A stretch of 33,697 nt of DNA, taken from assembly GCA_031277335.1 (NCBI GenBank), contig JAITMM010000203.1:1-33697 (forward strand), in the 5' to 3' direction. Shown here piece by piece: positions 8,100 to 16,488 of the stretch. Origin of the DNA: Tannerella sp. Lineage in GTDB: Bacteria > Bacteroidota > Bacteroidia > Bacteroidales > Tannerellaceae. The notes below the pieces were generated by a model. It ran no database searches and was not told the DNA's origin. It was given only the letters and a program-made list of their open reading frames with translations. Numbering within the stretch: the first letter of the stretch is position 1; every line of letters begins with the position of its first letter. The position numbers were made by a program, and so were the translations under genes.

Positions 8100-8127
8100 G
8101 TAGAGACGTTGCGCGCAACGTCTCTAC
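8100..8127. repeat. 28-bp perfect palindrome, copy 1 (GTAGAGACGTTGCGCGCAACGTCTCTAC)
   Basis: Exact self-complementary sequence, identical to copies at 12285 and 26704. Confidence 0.95.
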
Positions 8128-8151
8128 AAAATTGTTCGTTAATCGAATTGT

Positions 8152-11100
8152 TTAATCTTTCACACAGCGTATAGTTTCACCGTCGATTCTATTACCGGTA
8201 GGAGAAACATTGGCATTAATCCAAACTGGCCCTAACGGGAAATATTGGGAAGCCATAGTCCAGGCTGCATTGCCGTCGGTTGATGATGTACTTGTCCAGT
8301 ATCTGCCTAAATCACCTGCAGAGTTGAGTGCACCAAGTAAGGATGATGTACCGGAACGTATGCCGGCATTGGGGAAGAATAACGAAGCATTTGAAATGAT
8401 ATTGAAAAATAGAGAACCGACATAAGCAATCTCATGGTTTGAGATCGATACAACACTTCCTGCTCCGGTAAACGGTGCTGAATGTGCTCCCGGTGCGTTT
8501 ACAATCTGTCTTCGATCAAAGAAACCATCGGCATAGTATCCCCAGACTAAGTTCTCATTGTTTGAACCTGCCCCGTTTTGCGGGTTTAACCAGAGGGATT
8601 GGCGCATTTCGGAATTTGTAACGCTACCGGTAGCTATATCTACCTCAACGTTTGTTGCTCCGTCGTTGGGACGATGGTAACCGGGTGGGCATGTTTCGCT
8701 AATACTCCCATGGTTATAGACTCCATCATTCCAGCTGCCTATCGGAGAAGTATTATATTTCCAGTCTGTTAAGCTTGTTATTGGATTTACCGGATGATAA
8801 GCTCTGCGTGCATAAGCCGCAATTTCCGGAATTCCGACCGACCATTGAAAATAAGCGCCCGCCTGCGTGGGATAGTCCACAAAGACACCGCCATTTAGCC
8901 CAAGTTGCGGATGATCCAAAGCATTGGGTCCACCTGAATTACTGCCGTTTTTAAATGCATCAGCCGTCAGGTTAAAAGGTGTAAATTGTCGCACCGCGGG
9001 TCTGGACGAACTGCCTGTCAGGGGATCTATAGACCGCATCAGGAAGTCGGCATCTTCGCCCTGACGGATCCAGATGCGTTGTGACCGTTCATGGTTGTTA
9101 TATGTGAACAACACAATGCCGTAGCGGGGAACCGTGCCGTTAGCTCGTGATTCTGTCAGGCCGATGCGGAAGTAGATTTGTCCTGATACGGCATCCAGTG
9201 TGCCGCTTACGGAAGTACCTGCCGTATTGGGAAGAACGTTTGCACCGTCCGCCATCATATCGTCTACGCCTGCATCGTTTCCTACTTTCCAGCCCAATTC
9301 GGCATCAAGACTTTCGTCCGTATCCAATCGTATCCAGCTTGTTCCTTCGACTACTGTGGCCGTCCAGTCTCCGTCGATAGATGTGCCGGAGCCGGGACGT
9401 ACAAGACGTATCAGTCTTTCGCCGCGTTGACTATTTCTCCAGAATGCTCCTACATAAGGAGTTATATTGGTTGGTGGAGCCGGTTCTTTGCCGGTACCGT
9501 TAATAAAGGCTACATTGCTTGTTGCCGAGCTGCAACTGTTCGATGCGATTGCGCGGTATTGCGTGACGCCCACTATAACTGCCTTGGCTGCAAGAGTGTT
9601 TGAGGTTGCGCCGACGACGGTATACCACGTCGTCCCGTTGTCAAAAGAGCGTTCCCATTTCCATGTATCGACGGCGGCTCCGGAGGGAGAAACCGTGGCT
9701 GTCAACGTGGCCGAATTTCCAGTTCCCATATTGGGAGGATCAATCGGGGAGATGCTTACGCTTGTAATGGGAGTACAGGGATCCACTACGCAGCGGATGT
9801 TATAGGCGCTTCTCCTGTCCGACACGGAAACCGAGGCGTTAATGCCGGTAACATACAGTACCAACGGGTCATACGAGGAAGCTTCCGACGCGTCCGTAGC
9901 GGTAGAGGAGAAGTAAATGCCGCTATTCCCTGTGTCATCGAGGGTATTCGAGCTTAAGCGGCGGCGTCCCGGCGCGGGGAAAAACAGCGAAGCATTGTTT
10001 GCGGTATTGAAGAACAAACGTCCGCGATAAGCAATTTCATTGGTGGTGACGGATACGGCCGCATTTTCCGTAGAGCCGGTGGGAGCATTGACGATCTGCA
10101 GGCGATCGAAAAAGCCGTCAGCGTAAAAACCCCAGATAGAATTACTCCTATCGGTGAAATTTATAATGTCCTGCGGCTGCATAAATAGTGACTGGTGGAT
10201 CTCCGATTTTTCCATCTCGGCGACAGTAAAGGGCGAAACGATATTGCCATACGTCGGACCGCTTGTCGGGCGGCGGTAACCGGCCGGACAACTTTCGTGC
10301 GTGGCGCCTATATCCAATATGCCGCCTGCGTCTGTCCAGAAACCCGGCGGAAAGGTAGTCGCCATGCTCGGAACAGGATTTGTAATCGGATCCCAGGCAT
10401 AACGCGGATTATTCAGGTCTGCCCATCGGAAATAGGCGCCTGCCTGCGACGGGTATTGGGTGAAGATACCGGGGGCAGGAGGAGTACCAGGCCCTCCATT
10501 GATCGTGACGGGGGCATTCAACGTTGCAGCCGTCAGGTTGTAGGGAGAAAACCGTCGGGTGACGGTGCGATCAGTCAGACCACTCGAACTGACGGGGTCG
10601 GTGTTGCTAAACAGGTAGTCCGCATCTTCTCCCTGACGGATCCAGATGCGCTGACGCAGGTTGTTATGGCTATATGTCAGCAGGACAAAGCCGTAACGAA
10701 CGGAATCGGCAAGCACGGTGCCTCTCAGCCCGATGCGGAAGTATATCTCGTCGTCGTCAGGCATATTCTGCAAATACCCGCTGACAAAGGTGGAGGCACC
10801 GGCGGGAAGCTGGTGAGCGCCTTCGAACGAGCCGTCGTTGCCAAGCATGGCCGAAGGAGAATAGATGTCTACATCGCCGGATTGCAGCGTGTCGAGCACG
10901 ATCCAGTCCCTGCCCTCGATCACCTGCGCCGTCCAGACGCCGTCCGCCGAGTCGTTGAGAATCCTCGGCATGCGGATGAGCCGCTCGCCCGTCTGGTCAT
11001 GCTTCCAGAAGGCACCTACATACGTTGTGAATCCGGCAGGAGGCAGATCGTCCGTTATATCGGGCGAATCGCCGATGAGCATGCGCATCGTATAGGAGTA

Positions 11101-12120
11101 GCCGCTTTGCAACGACTTGGCAAATGTGGACGAGAAATCGGGCAGCACCTTGCCGTCGACCGTCATGGAGCCGATATGGATGACGGTCGGGATATCGCCG
11201 GGTGTGCCGGTATAGACGATCCGCGTATCGGATTTGACGCTGTCGTGCGGAAATGCCGCAGCCGGGAAATCGAATGTCATCAGTGTAGCCGTATTTTTTG
11301 CAAGTGCTCCCGTCATGGTGGTCATGTCGACCGTATAGCCGGGCATCGTCACGTTGCTGAAGTCCGATATGTCGGTGCCGTCGCGCGTCTTTGCCACAAG
11401 CGTCACCTGCGACAGTTTGTGATACATGGTGATGGCGATGGGTGTTATAGTGCCCTCAACAACGTGGGTCGTCGGCGATGATCCCCAGACAAGGTCATAC
11501 ATCGGGTCAACGTTGGTAATGGACGCAGGCATAATTAGCGGCATCACGGTTGTAGAATCATTATAAGAATAGGCGATCAGTTTGTAGTCTCCGGCAGGAA
11601 GATTGATCAGATCCGTGCTGCCGTCGTCACGAACAAGTGCGTTTAATGCGTTGATTTTATAAAGTTTCTCAAAGACTTTTGTAAAAACATTCGTGGCACT
11701 CGAATCGTAGGCCACGATAAATATTTTCGAATTAGGCGCGAAGGCACGCGTCCTAACGGGATGGTCGTTGTCTTTTTTGTCGACCGAGAGCGTGGCACGG
11801 ATAATAAGGTCGTCATCGAGACGGATTAAGACTGTTTCAGGCTCAAGATGGCGTGCAATGGTGAGCGTCGAATCTGCATCGATCTCCTTGCTAAGCGTCT
11901 CGGGATTCATATCGCCCTCGCCGTATTCTGCAAATTGAACTGAAATGGTAAAGTTGCCTTCTTTGGCTCCATGTGTTGTTACTCTTACATCAGGTATATC
12001 AGGTATATACTCTGTCTCACACGAAGCTAAAAATATTGTCAAAGCTCCCGCCAACATAAAAATGTTGCGCATTTTCACAATGCGCCAACTCTCTAATACT
12101 CTTTTTACACTCATTATCAA
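8152..12120 (-). CDS. Fimbrillin (Mfa)-like surface lipoprotein with BACON-like/FISUMP-like modules and an Ig-like domain (paralogue 1)
   Basis: SPII signal (FMLAGALTIFLASC, Cys34); Mfa-like N-terminal region; two copies of YVGAFW...GERLIR...W.A.V.EG..WI.LD...YFRIGL...RIWIRQGEDAD...CP.GY.RP...YYADGFFDR.QI...IRCV. True start may be the MSVKR or MRNIF methionine. Confidence 0.85.
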   Translation of the reverse strand: MIMSVKRVLESWRIVKMRNIFMLAGALTIFLASCETEYIPDIPDVRVTTHGAKEGNFTISVQFAEYGEGDMNPETLSKEIDADSTLTIARHLEPETVLIRLDDDLIIRATLSVDKKDNDHPVRTRAFAPNSKIFIVAYDSSATNVFTKVFEKLYKINALNALVRDDGSTDLINLPAGDYKLIAYSYNDSTTVMPLIMPASITNVDPMYDLVWGSSPTTHVVEGTITPIAITMYHKLSQVTLVAKTRDGTDISDFSNVTMPGYTVDMTTMTGALAKNTATLMTFDFPAAAFPHDSVKSDTRIVYTGTPGDIPTVIHIGSMTVDGKVLPDFSSTFAKSLQSGYSYTMRMLIGDSPDITDDLPPAGFTTYVGAFWKHDQTGERLIRMPRILNDSADGVWTAQVIEGRDWIVLDTLQSGDVDIYSPSAMLGNDGSFEGAHQLPAGASTFVSGYLQNMPDDDEIYFRIGLRGTVLADSVRYGFVLLTYSHNNLRQRIWIRQGEDADYLFSNTDPVSSSGLTDRTVTRRFSPYNLTAATLNAPVTINGGPGTPPAPGIFTQYPSQAGAYFRWADLNNPRYAWDPITNPVPSMATTFPPGFWTDAGGILDIGATHESCPAGYRRPTSGPTYGNIVSPFTVAEMEKSEIHQSLFMQPQDIINFTDRSNSIWGFYADGFFDRLQIVNAPTGSTENAAVSVTTNEIAYRGRLFFNTANNASLFFPAPGRRRLSSNTLDDTGNSGIYFSSTATDASEASSYDPLVLYVTGINASVSVSDRRSAYNIRCVVDPCTPITSVSISPIDPPNMGTGNSATLTATVSPSGAAVDTWKWERSFDNGTTWYTVVGATSNTLAAKAVIVGVTQYRAIASNSCSSATSNVAFINGTGKEPAPPTNITPYVGAFWRNSQRGERLIRLVRPGSGTSIDGDWTATVVEGTSWIRLDTDESLDAELGWKVGNDAGVDDMMADGANVLPNTAGTSVSGTLDAVSGQIYFRIGLTESRANGTVPRYGIVLFTYNNHERSQRIWIRQGEDADFLMRSIDPLTGSSSRPAVRQFTPFNLTADAFKNGSNSGGPNALDHPQLGLNGGVFVDYPTQAGAYFQWSVGIPEIAAYARRAYHPVNPITSLTDWKYNTSPIGSWNDGVYNHGSISETCPPGYHRPNDGATNVEVDIATGSVTNSEMRQSLWLNPQNGAGSNNENLVWGYYADGFFDRRQIVNAPGAHSAPFTGAGSVVSISNHEIAYVGSLFFNIISNASLFFPNAGIRSGTSSLLGALNSAGDLGRYWTSTSSTDGNAAWTMASQYFPLGPVWINANVSPTGNRIDGETIRCVKD

Positions 12121-12163
12121 TAACTAAATTATAAATTCTACATGAACTATCTATAAAACGCCG

Positions 12164-12194
12164 CAAACATAGATATAAAAAATAACAAAACAAA
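12164..12194 (-). promoter_or_regulatory. Promoter of paralogue 1: -7 TATGTTTG (12164-12171), -33 TTTG (12191-12194), 19-nt spacing
   Basis: Matches the Bacteroidota TTTG-N19-TAnnTTTG architecture on the minus strand. Confidence 0.6.
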
Positions 12195-12284
12195 ATAATT
12201 ATAATAATAAAATCAGTATTTTACATTATAATATTAAAAATCTTTCATAAAATTGCAGTGAAACATTTTTATGGAATGCCGGGC

Positions 12285-12312
12285 GTAGAGACGTTGCGCG
12301 CAACGTCTCTAC
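12285..12312. repeat. 28-bp perfect palindrome, copy 2
   Basis: Identical to copy 1; flanked by shared ATGCCGGGC...AAAATTGTTC. Confidence 0.95.
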
Positions 12313-12344
12313 AAAATTGTTCATTGTTCATTGTTCATTAATAA

Positions 12345-15300
12345 TCAGTTATCTACCACATCACACGTGCCCGAGCCGGCATTGTAGTAATACGACTCGA
12401 CATTGCCTATGCCGCCGGCGAGGATGATAAGGCCGTTGTTATTTACAATCTTAAAATCGTTATTCAGGTCGCCGAGACTGGTAGGTGAAGAAGGCGAGAT
12501 AAAATACCATATATAATGTGAAAAGCCCGACGGATCGTTTACCCATCCGCTTGATATGGGAGCACCATTTACAGTGGTCTGCATCGCAGTCGCAGTTGGA
12601 GTAATGATAATCATATAGTGCATATTTGCATTGTAATTGCCCAGGTTGGTCCCGCTTGTAGGCTCGAACATGAACGGTGCAATTATCTCGCTCTGCACCA
12701 TCTGTCTGTCTACGGCAGGTATCCAACATATAGAAGGGTCGCCGGAATTGGAGACATCGGAGCCTCCAACCATATAAGAAACCACGCCAATCGGATTATC
12801 GGATTCGATATAGCATGCAGCATTCGTAGGATCACTGCCGGTGATCTCCAACTCCGTCCACTGACCTGCATTGAGCGTTCCGCCGGAAGAAAGATTTACA
12901 CCCGCCGAGGCATAAGATACAGCACCTGTGTAGGTGATTTTTGTATTGTCTTGTGAAGACAAAATACGTATATGGTTATTCATTGGATTATCACCCTGTG
13001 GGGCATTAGGCACTAAGAAGCGGTATCCCCACTGGTTGACAGGCGCTAACTGTTCATACAAGATGTCAGCATAAAATCTATCTGTCGGTACATTGGTAAT
13101 TGTACTATGCGTAAAATAAGCTACCGGTTTATCGGCTGTAATATGCCTGCCCGTCATGTCGACTCCACTCGTGTTGTAGTATGCCTGCCCTGCATTTAGC
13201 GTTTCGAAAGGGGTAGAATTCCCTGCTACATAAAGATTTGTACCGTTTTGGTTTGCAATAATTATTTCAAAATCGTATTCAACAGGTATCGAAGGTGACG
13301 AAGGTGACGTATATGGTTTATAAGAAATGCGATAATAATCTTGGCCCCAAGCCGTTACCGGCAATAATGCAGTGGCGTCAGTTGTGGCGGATTGCGTATT
13401 GAAAGCATAGACCGACACCGGATTCAGTGAAGTAATCTTCAGAGTCTTGGTAGAACTGCCGGTAGGAGGAGTTGAATTAGTTGGAAATTCCAGATATACG
13501 AATTTTCTCATATCCTTGATAATTCCTCCGGGAAACTGCACAGCGCCCAAGTCAATCCGTGTCACCTGTCCACCGACAACGGGATAAGAGACTGTAGCGA
13601 GCGTATCAGTAAACTGAAGGGTCACAGTCGTATTGACATCCGAAGCGACACGCAATTCCAAACGGTTAGAAAGACTGCTTGAAGCATAATTTTCACCATA
13701 ACTGACCCAGAACTCCTTCCCTTGCGTGCTATTGTTAAAGCACAGCAGCGTCCCGTCAGGCCGTTTCACACAGCGGATGGAGGCGCCGTTATTGGCATGA
13801 ATGACACTCTGGTTGCTATTGGTGCCTGCGGTGTAAATATTATAAACGGGAGTGGATGACTGCGCCGTGGACGACAGGTAGTAGTTCGCAGTGCCGGCAA
13901 AGCTGAGACCGTCGTCGACAATGCCTGCGCCGGGGAAGAAGAGTGAGGCTAAGGTATTCCGGTTGTAGTACAGCCAGCCTCTGTGGGCTATCCTGTTTGC
14001 GTCCGTTGCGGCTACGCTGCTGAGTACGCCGGGGGAACTGGTGCCGGGACCGTTCGTAATCTGCATGCGGTCGAAGAATCCGTCGGCGTAATAGCCGAAA
14101 ACGGCATTGACACCATTGAGGCGGACAGACGTTGACTGCGGCGGATTCTCATACAGCGACTGGCGCATCTCGGATCGGGACACGTCGGGGCCGACATCTG
14201 GTGCATTGGTCAGGCCGTCCGTAGGCCGCCGGAAGCCGGGAGGACATGTCTCGTGGCTGGAGGCGAGGTCGCTCCAGAAAACGTTGGAAGGCAGCTGCGT
14301 AAGATCCCATCCCGGCTTGACTTGCGTGATCGGATCCCATGCGTAGCGGATATTGGGGCCGAGCGTGGCCCACTGGAAAAAAGCGCCTGCCTGAGTAGGA
14401 TATTCGGTGAAGATGGCCGGCCGGTCATTCTGTGTCGGCGGATTGTAGGGAGCGCCGTTCACGCTGACCGGGGCGTTGAGCGTTGCCGCCGTGAGGTTGT
14501 AGGGCGAGAATTGGCGGGTGACGGTACGCTCGGTGATGGGTGCTCCTGTGGGCACCTGATCGCTGTTGCTAAACACGTAGTCGGGCGCATCGCCTTGACG
14601 TACCCAGATGCGCTGGCGAAGGTTGTTGTGGCTGTAAGTCAGCAGTACTAATCCGTAGCGGACGGAATCGGCAGGCACGGTGCCTCTCAGTCCGATGCGG
14701 AAGTATATCTCGTTGCTGTCGGGCTGATTTATCATATAGCCGCTTACAAAGGTGGAGGCACCGGCAGGCAACTGGTGGGCGCCTTCGAACGAGCCGTTGT
14801 TACCAAGCATGGCTGCAGGCGTGTAGATGCCGCCATCGGTGGTCTTCAGCTTGTCGAGCATGATCCAGTCCCTGCCTTCGATCACCTGCGCCGACCAGAC
14901 GCCATCGGCAGCACCGCTTGATGCACGCGCCATGCGGATGAGCCGCTCGCCCTGCTGGTCGTGTTTCCAGAAGGCGCCCACATACGGGAAAAAGCCTCCC
15001 GGAGGCGGATCGTCCGTAATGTCGGGCGAGTTGCCGATCTGCATCCTCATCGTATATGAGTAGCCGCTTTGCAGCGACTTGGCGAACGTGGACGAGAAAT
15101 CGGGCAACACCTTGCCGTTGACCGTCATGGAGCCGATACGGATGACGGTCGGGATATCACCGGGCGTGCCGGTATAGACGATCCGTGTGTCGGATTTGAC
15201 ACTGTCGTTCGGGAATGCCGCAGCCGGGAAATTGAATGTCATGGGTGTAGCCGTATTTTTTGCAAGCGCTCCCGTCATGGTCGTCATGTCGACCGTATAG

Positions 15301-16082
15301 CCGGGCATTGTCACGCTGCTAAAGTCCGATATGTTGGTGCCGTCGCGCGTCTTTGCCACCAGCGTCACCTGCGACAGTTTGTGATACATGGTGATGGCGA
15401 TGGGTGTTATCGTGCCCTCAACCACGGTGGTCGTCGGCGACGAACCCCAGATAAGGTCATACATCGGGTCAACGTTCGTAATGGACGCAGGCATAATCAG
15501 CGGCATCACGGTCGTCGAATCATTGTAAGAATAGGCGATCAGCTTGTAGTATCCCGCCGGCAGATTGATCAGATCCGTACTGCCATCGTCGCGGACAAGC
15601 GTGTTTAATGCGTTGACTTTATAGAGTTTCTCAAATACTTTTGTAAAAACATTAGTAGCAGTCGAATCATAGGCCACGATAAAAATTTTCGAATTAGGTG
15701 CGAATGCACGTGTATTAACGGGATGTACGTTGTCTTTTTTGTCGACTGAGAGAGTTGCATAAATAATTAGATCGTCGTCGAGACGGATTATGTCTGTTTC
15801 AGGCTCAAGATGACGGGCAATGGCGAGCGCCGAATCGGCGTCGATCTCCTTGCTAAGCGTTTCGGGATTCATATCTCCCTCTCCGTATTCAGCAAATTTA
15901 ACAGAAATGATAAAATTGCCCTCCTTGGCGCCAAATGTTGTAATCCCGACTTCAGGCGTTTCGGGTATATACTCTGTTTCACAGGATGTTATAAGCAATG
16001 TCAACGCTCCCGTCAATAGGAGCAAACTGCACATTTTCGCAATGCGCCAACTTTCGAATAATCTTTTTACACTCATTATCAA
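12345..16082 (-). CDS. Fimbrillin (Mfa)-like surface lipoprotein with BACON-like/FISUMP-like module and C-terminal IgGFc-binding-like domain (paralogue 2)
   Basis: Lipobox LTLLITSC; N-terminal region very similar to paralogue 1; C-terminal STQGKEFWVSYGENYASSSLSNRLELRVAS...GWGYRFLVPN-like segments suggest the IgGFc_binding family. Confidence 0.83.
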   Translation of the reverse strand: MIMSVKRLFESWRIAKMCSLLLLTGALTLLITSCETEYIPETPEVGITTFGAKEGNFIISVKFAEYGEGDMNPETLSKEIDADSALAIARHLEPETDIIRLDDDLIIYATLSVDKKDNVHPVNTRAFAPNSKIFIVAYDSTATNVFTKVFEKLYKVNALNTLVRDDGSTDLINLPAGYYKLIAYSYNDSTTVMPLIMPASITNVDPMYDLIWGSSPTTTVVEGTITPIAITMYHKLSQVTLVAKTRDGTNISDFSSVTMPGYTVDMTTMTGALAKNTATPMTFNFPAAAFPNDSVKSDTRIVYTGTPGDIPTVIRIGSMTVNGKVLPDFSSTFAKSLQSGYSYTMRMQIGNSPDITDDPPPGGFFPYVGAFWKHDQQGERLIRMARASSGAADGVWSAQVIEGRDWIMLDKLKTTDGGIYTPAAMLGNNGSFEGAHQLPAGASTFVSGYMINQPDSNEIYFRIGLRGTVPADSVRYGLVLLTYSHNNLRQRIWVRQGDAPDYVFSNSDQVPTGAPITERTVTRQFSPYNLTAATLNAPVSVNGAPYNPPTQNDRPAIFTEYPTQAGAFFQWATLGPNIRYAWDPITQVKPGWDLTQLPSNVFWSDLASSHETCPPGFRRPTDGLTNAPDVGPDVSRSEMRQSLYENPPQSTSVRLNGVNAVFGYYADGFFDRMQITNGPGTSSPGVLSSVAATDANRIAHRGWLYYNRNTLASLFFPGAGIVDDGLSFAGTANYYLSSTAQSSTPVYNIYTAGTNSNQSVIHANNGASIRCVKRPDGTLLCFNNSTQGKEFWVSYGENYASSSLSNRLELRVASDVNTTVTLQFTDTLATVSYPVVGGQVTRIDLGAVQFPGGIIKDMRKFVYLEFPTNSTPPTGSSTKTLKITSLNPVSVYAFNTQSATTDATALLPVTAWGQDYYRISYKPYTSPSSPSIPVEYDFEIIIANQNGTNLYVAGNSTPFETLNAGQAYYNTSGVDMTGRHITADKPVAYFTHSTITNVPTDRFYADILYEQLAPVNQWGYRFLVPNAPQGDNPMNNHIRILSSQDNTKITYTGAVSYASAGVNLSSGGTLNAGQWTELEITGSDPTNAACYIESDNPIGVVSYMVGGSDVSNSGDPSICWIPAVDRQMVQSEIIAPFMFEPTSGTNLGNYNANMHYMIIITPTATAMQTTVNGAPISSGWVNDPSGFSHYIWYFISPSSPTSLGDLNNDFKIVNNNGLIILAGGIGNVESYYYNAGSGTCDVVDN

Positions 16083-16152
16083 TCACTAATTTTTAAATTC
16101 ACCATGCACCGTATAATTTTAACGGTCGTTTTTTTTATACTGAAAAACTGCG

Positions 16153-16183
16153 CAAACTTAGAAACAAAAATTAACATGACAAA
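16153..16183 (-). promoter_or_regulatory. Promoter of paralogue 2: -7 TAAGTTTG (16153-16160), -33 TTTG (16180-16183), 19-nt spacing
   Basis: Same architecture and relative position as the paralogue 1 promoter. Confidence 0.6.
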
Positions 16184-16381
16184 ATATTTTTCATAAAAAT
16201 ATCAGTCAGTTATATAAAATTCTTAAAAATCTTTCACGCAATTGCGGTTGATGAAATTAAACGACCGTTTTTTTTCGACACTTTATATCGCGTTATAACG
16301 ATTAAATCCGATCGCTATTCAGCCTTCGTAAATTTGAACGAAATAACAACCTCAGTAGCTGATAATGAGACAACTATTATT

Positions 16382-16432
16382 ACCTCAATACATCATTTCA
16401 ATTGGGAAAAATGATGTATTGAGGTTTATTTT
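16382..16432 (+). terminator. Strong intrinsic terminator-like hairpin, + orientation
   Basis: ACCTCAATACATCATTT (16382-16398) / AAATGATGTATTGAGGT (16409-16425), 17-bp perfect stem followed by TTATTTTTTT. Confidence 0.75.
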
Positions 16433-16488
16433 TTTCGAGTGAATTAGGCGGTCTGTTTTTTCTTTTTCGTACCGAATGGACTGTCAGA

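Noticed and set aside
7912-8155. Two overlapping + strand ORFs (63 and 78 aa)
   Set aside because: Entirely translations of the repeat cluster and palindrome (NVLFYRAIH..., [11 protein letters not shown]); no coding evidence.
10195-11481. 428-aa + strand ORF antisense to paralogue 1
   Set aside because: Composition (Arg/Gly/His-rich) is typical of an antisense frame; the equivalent region of paralogue 2 is broken into separate short ORFs (14253-14651, 15069-15608), so the frame is not conserved.
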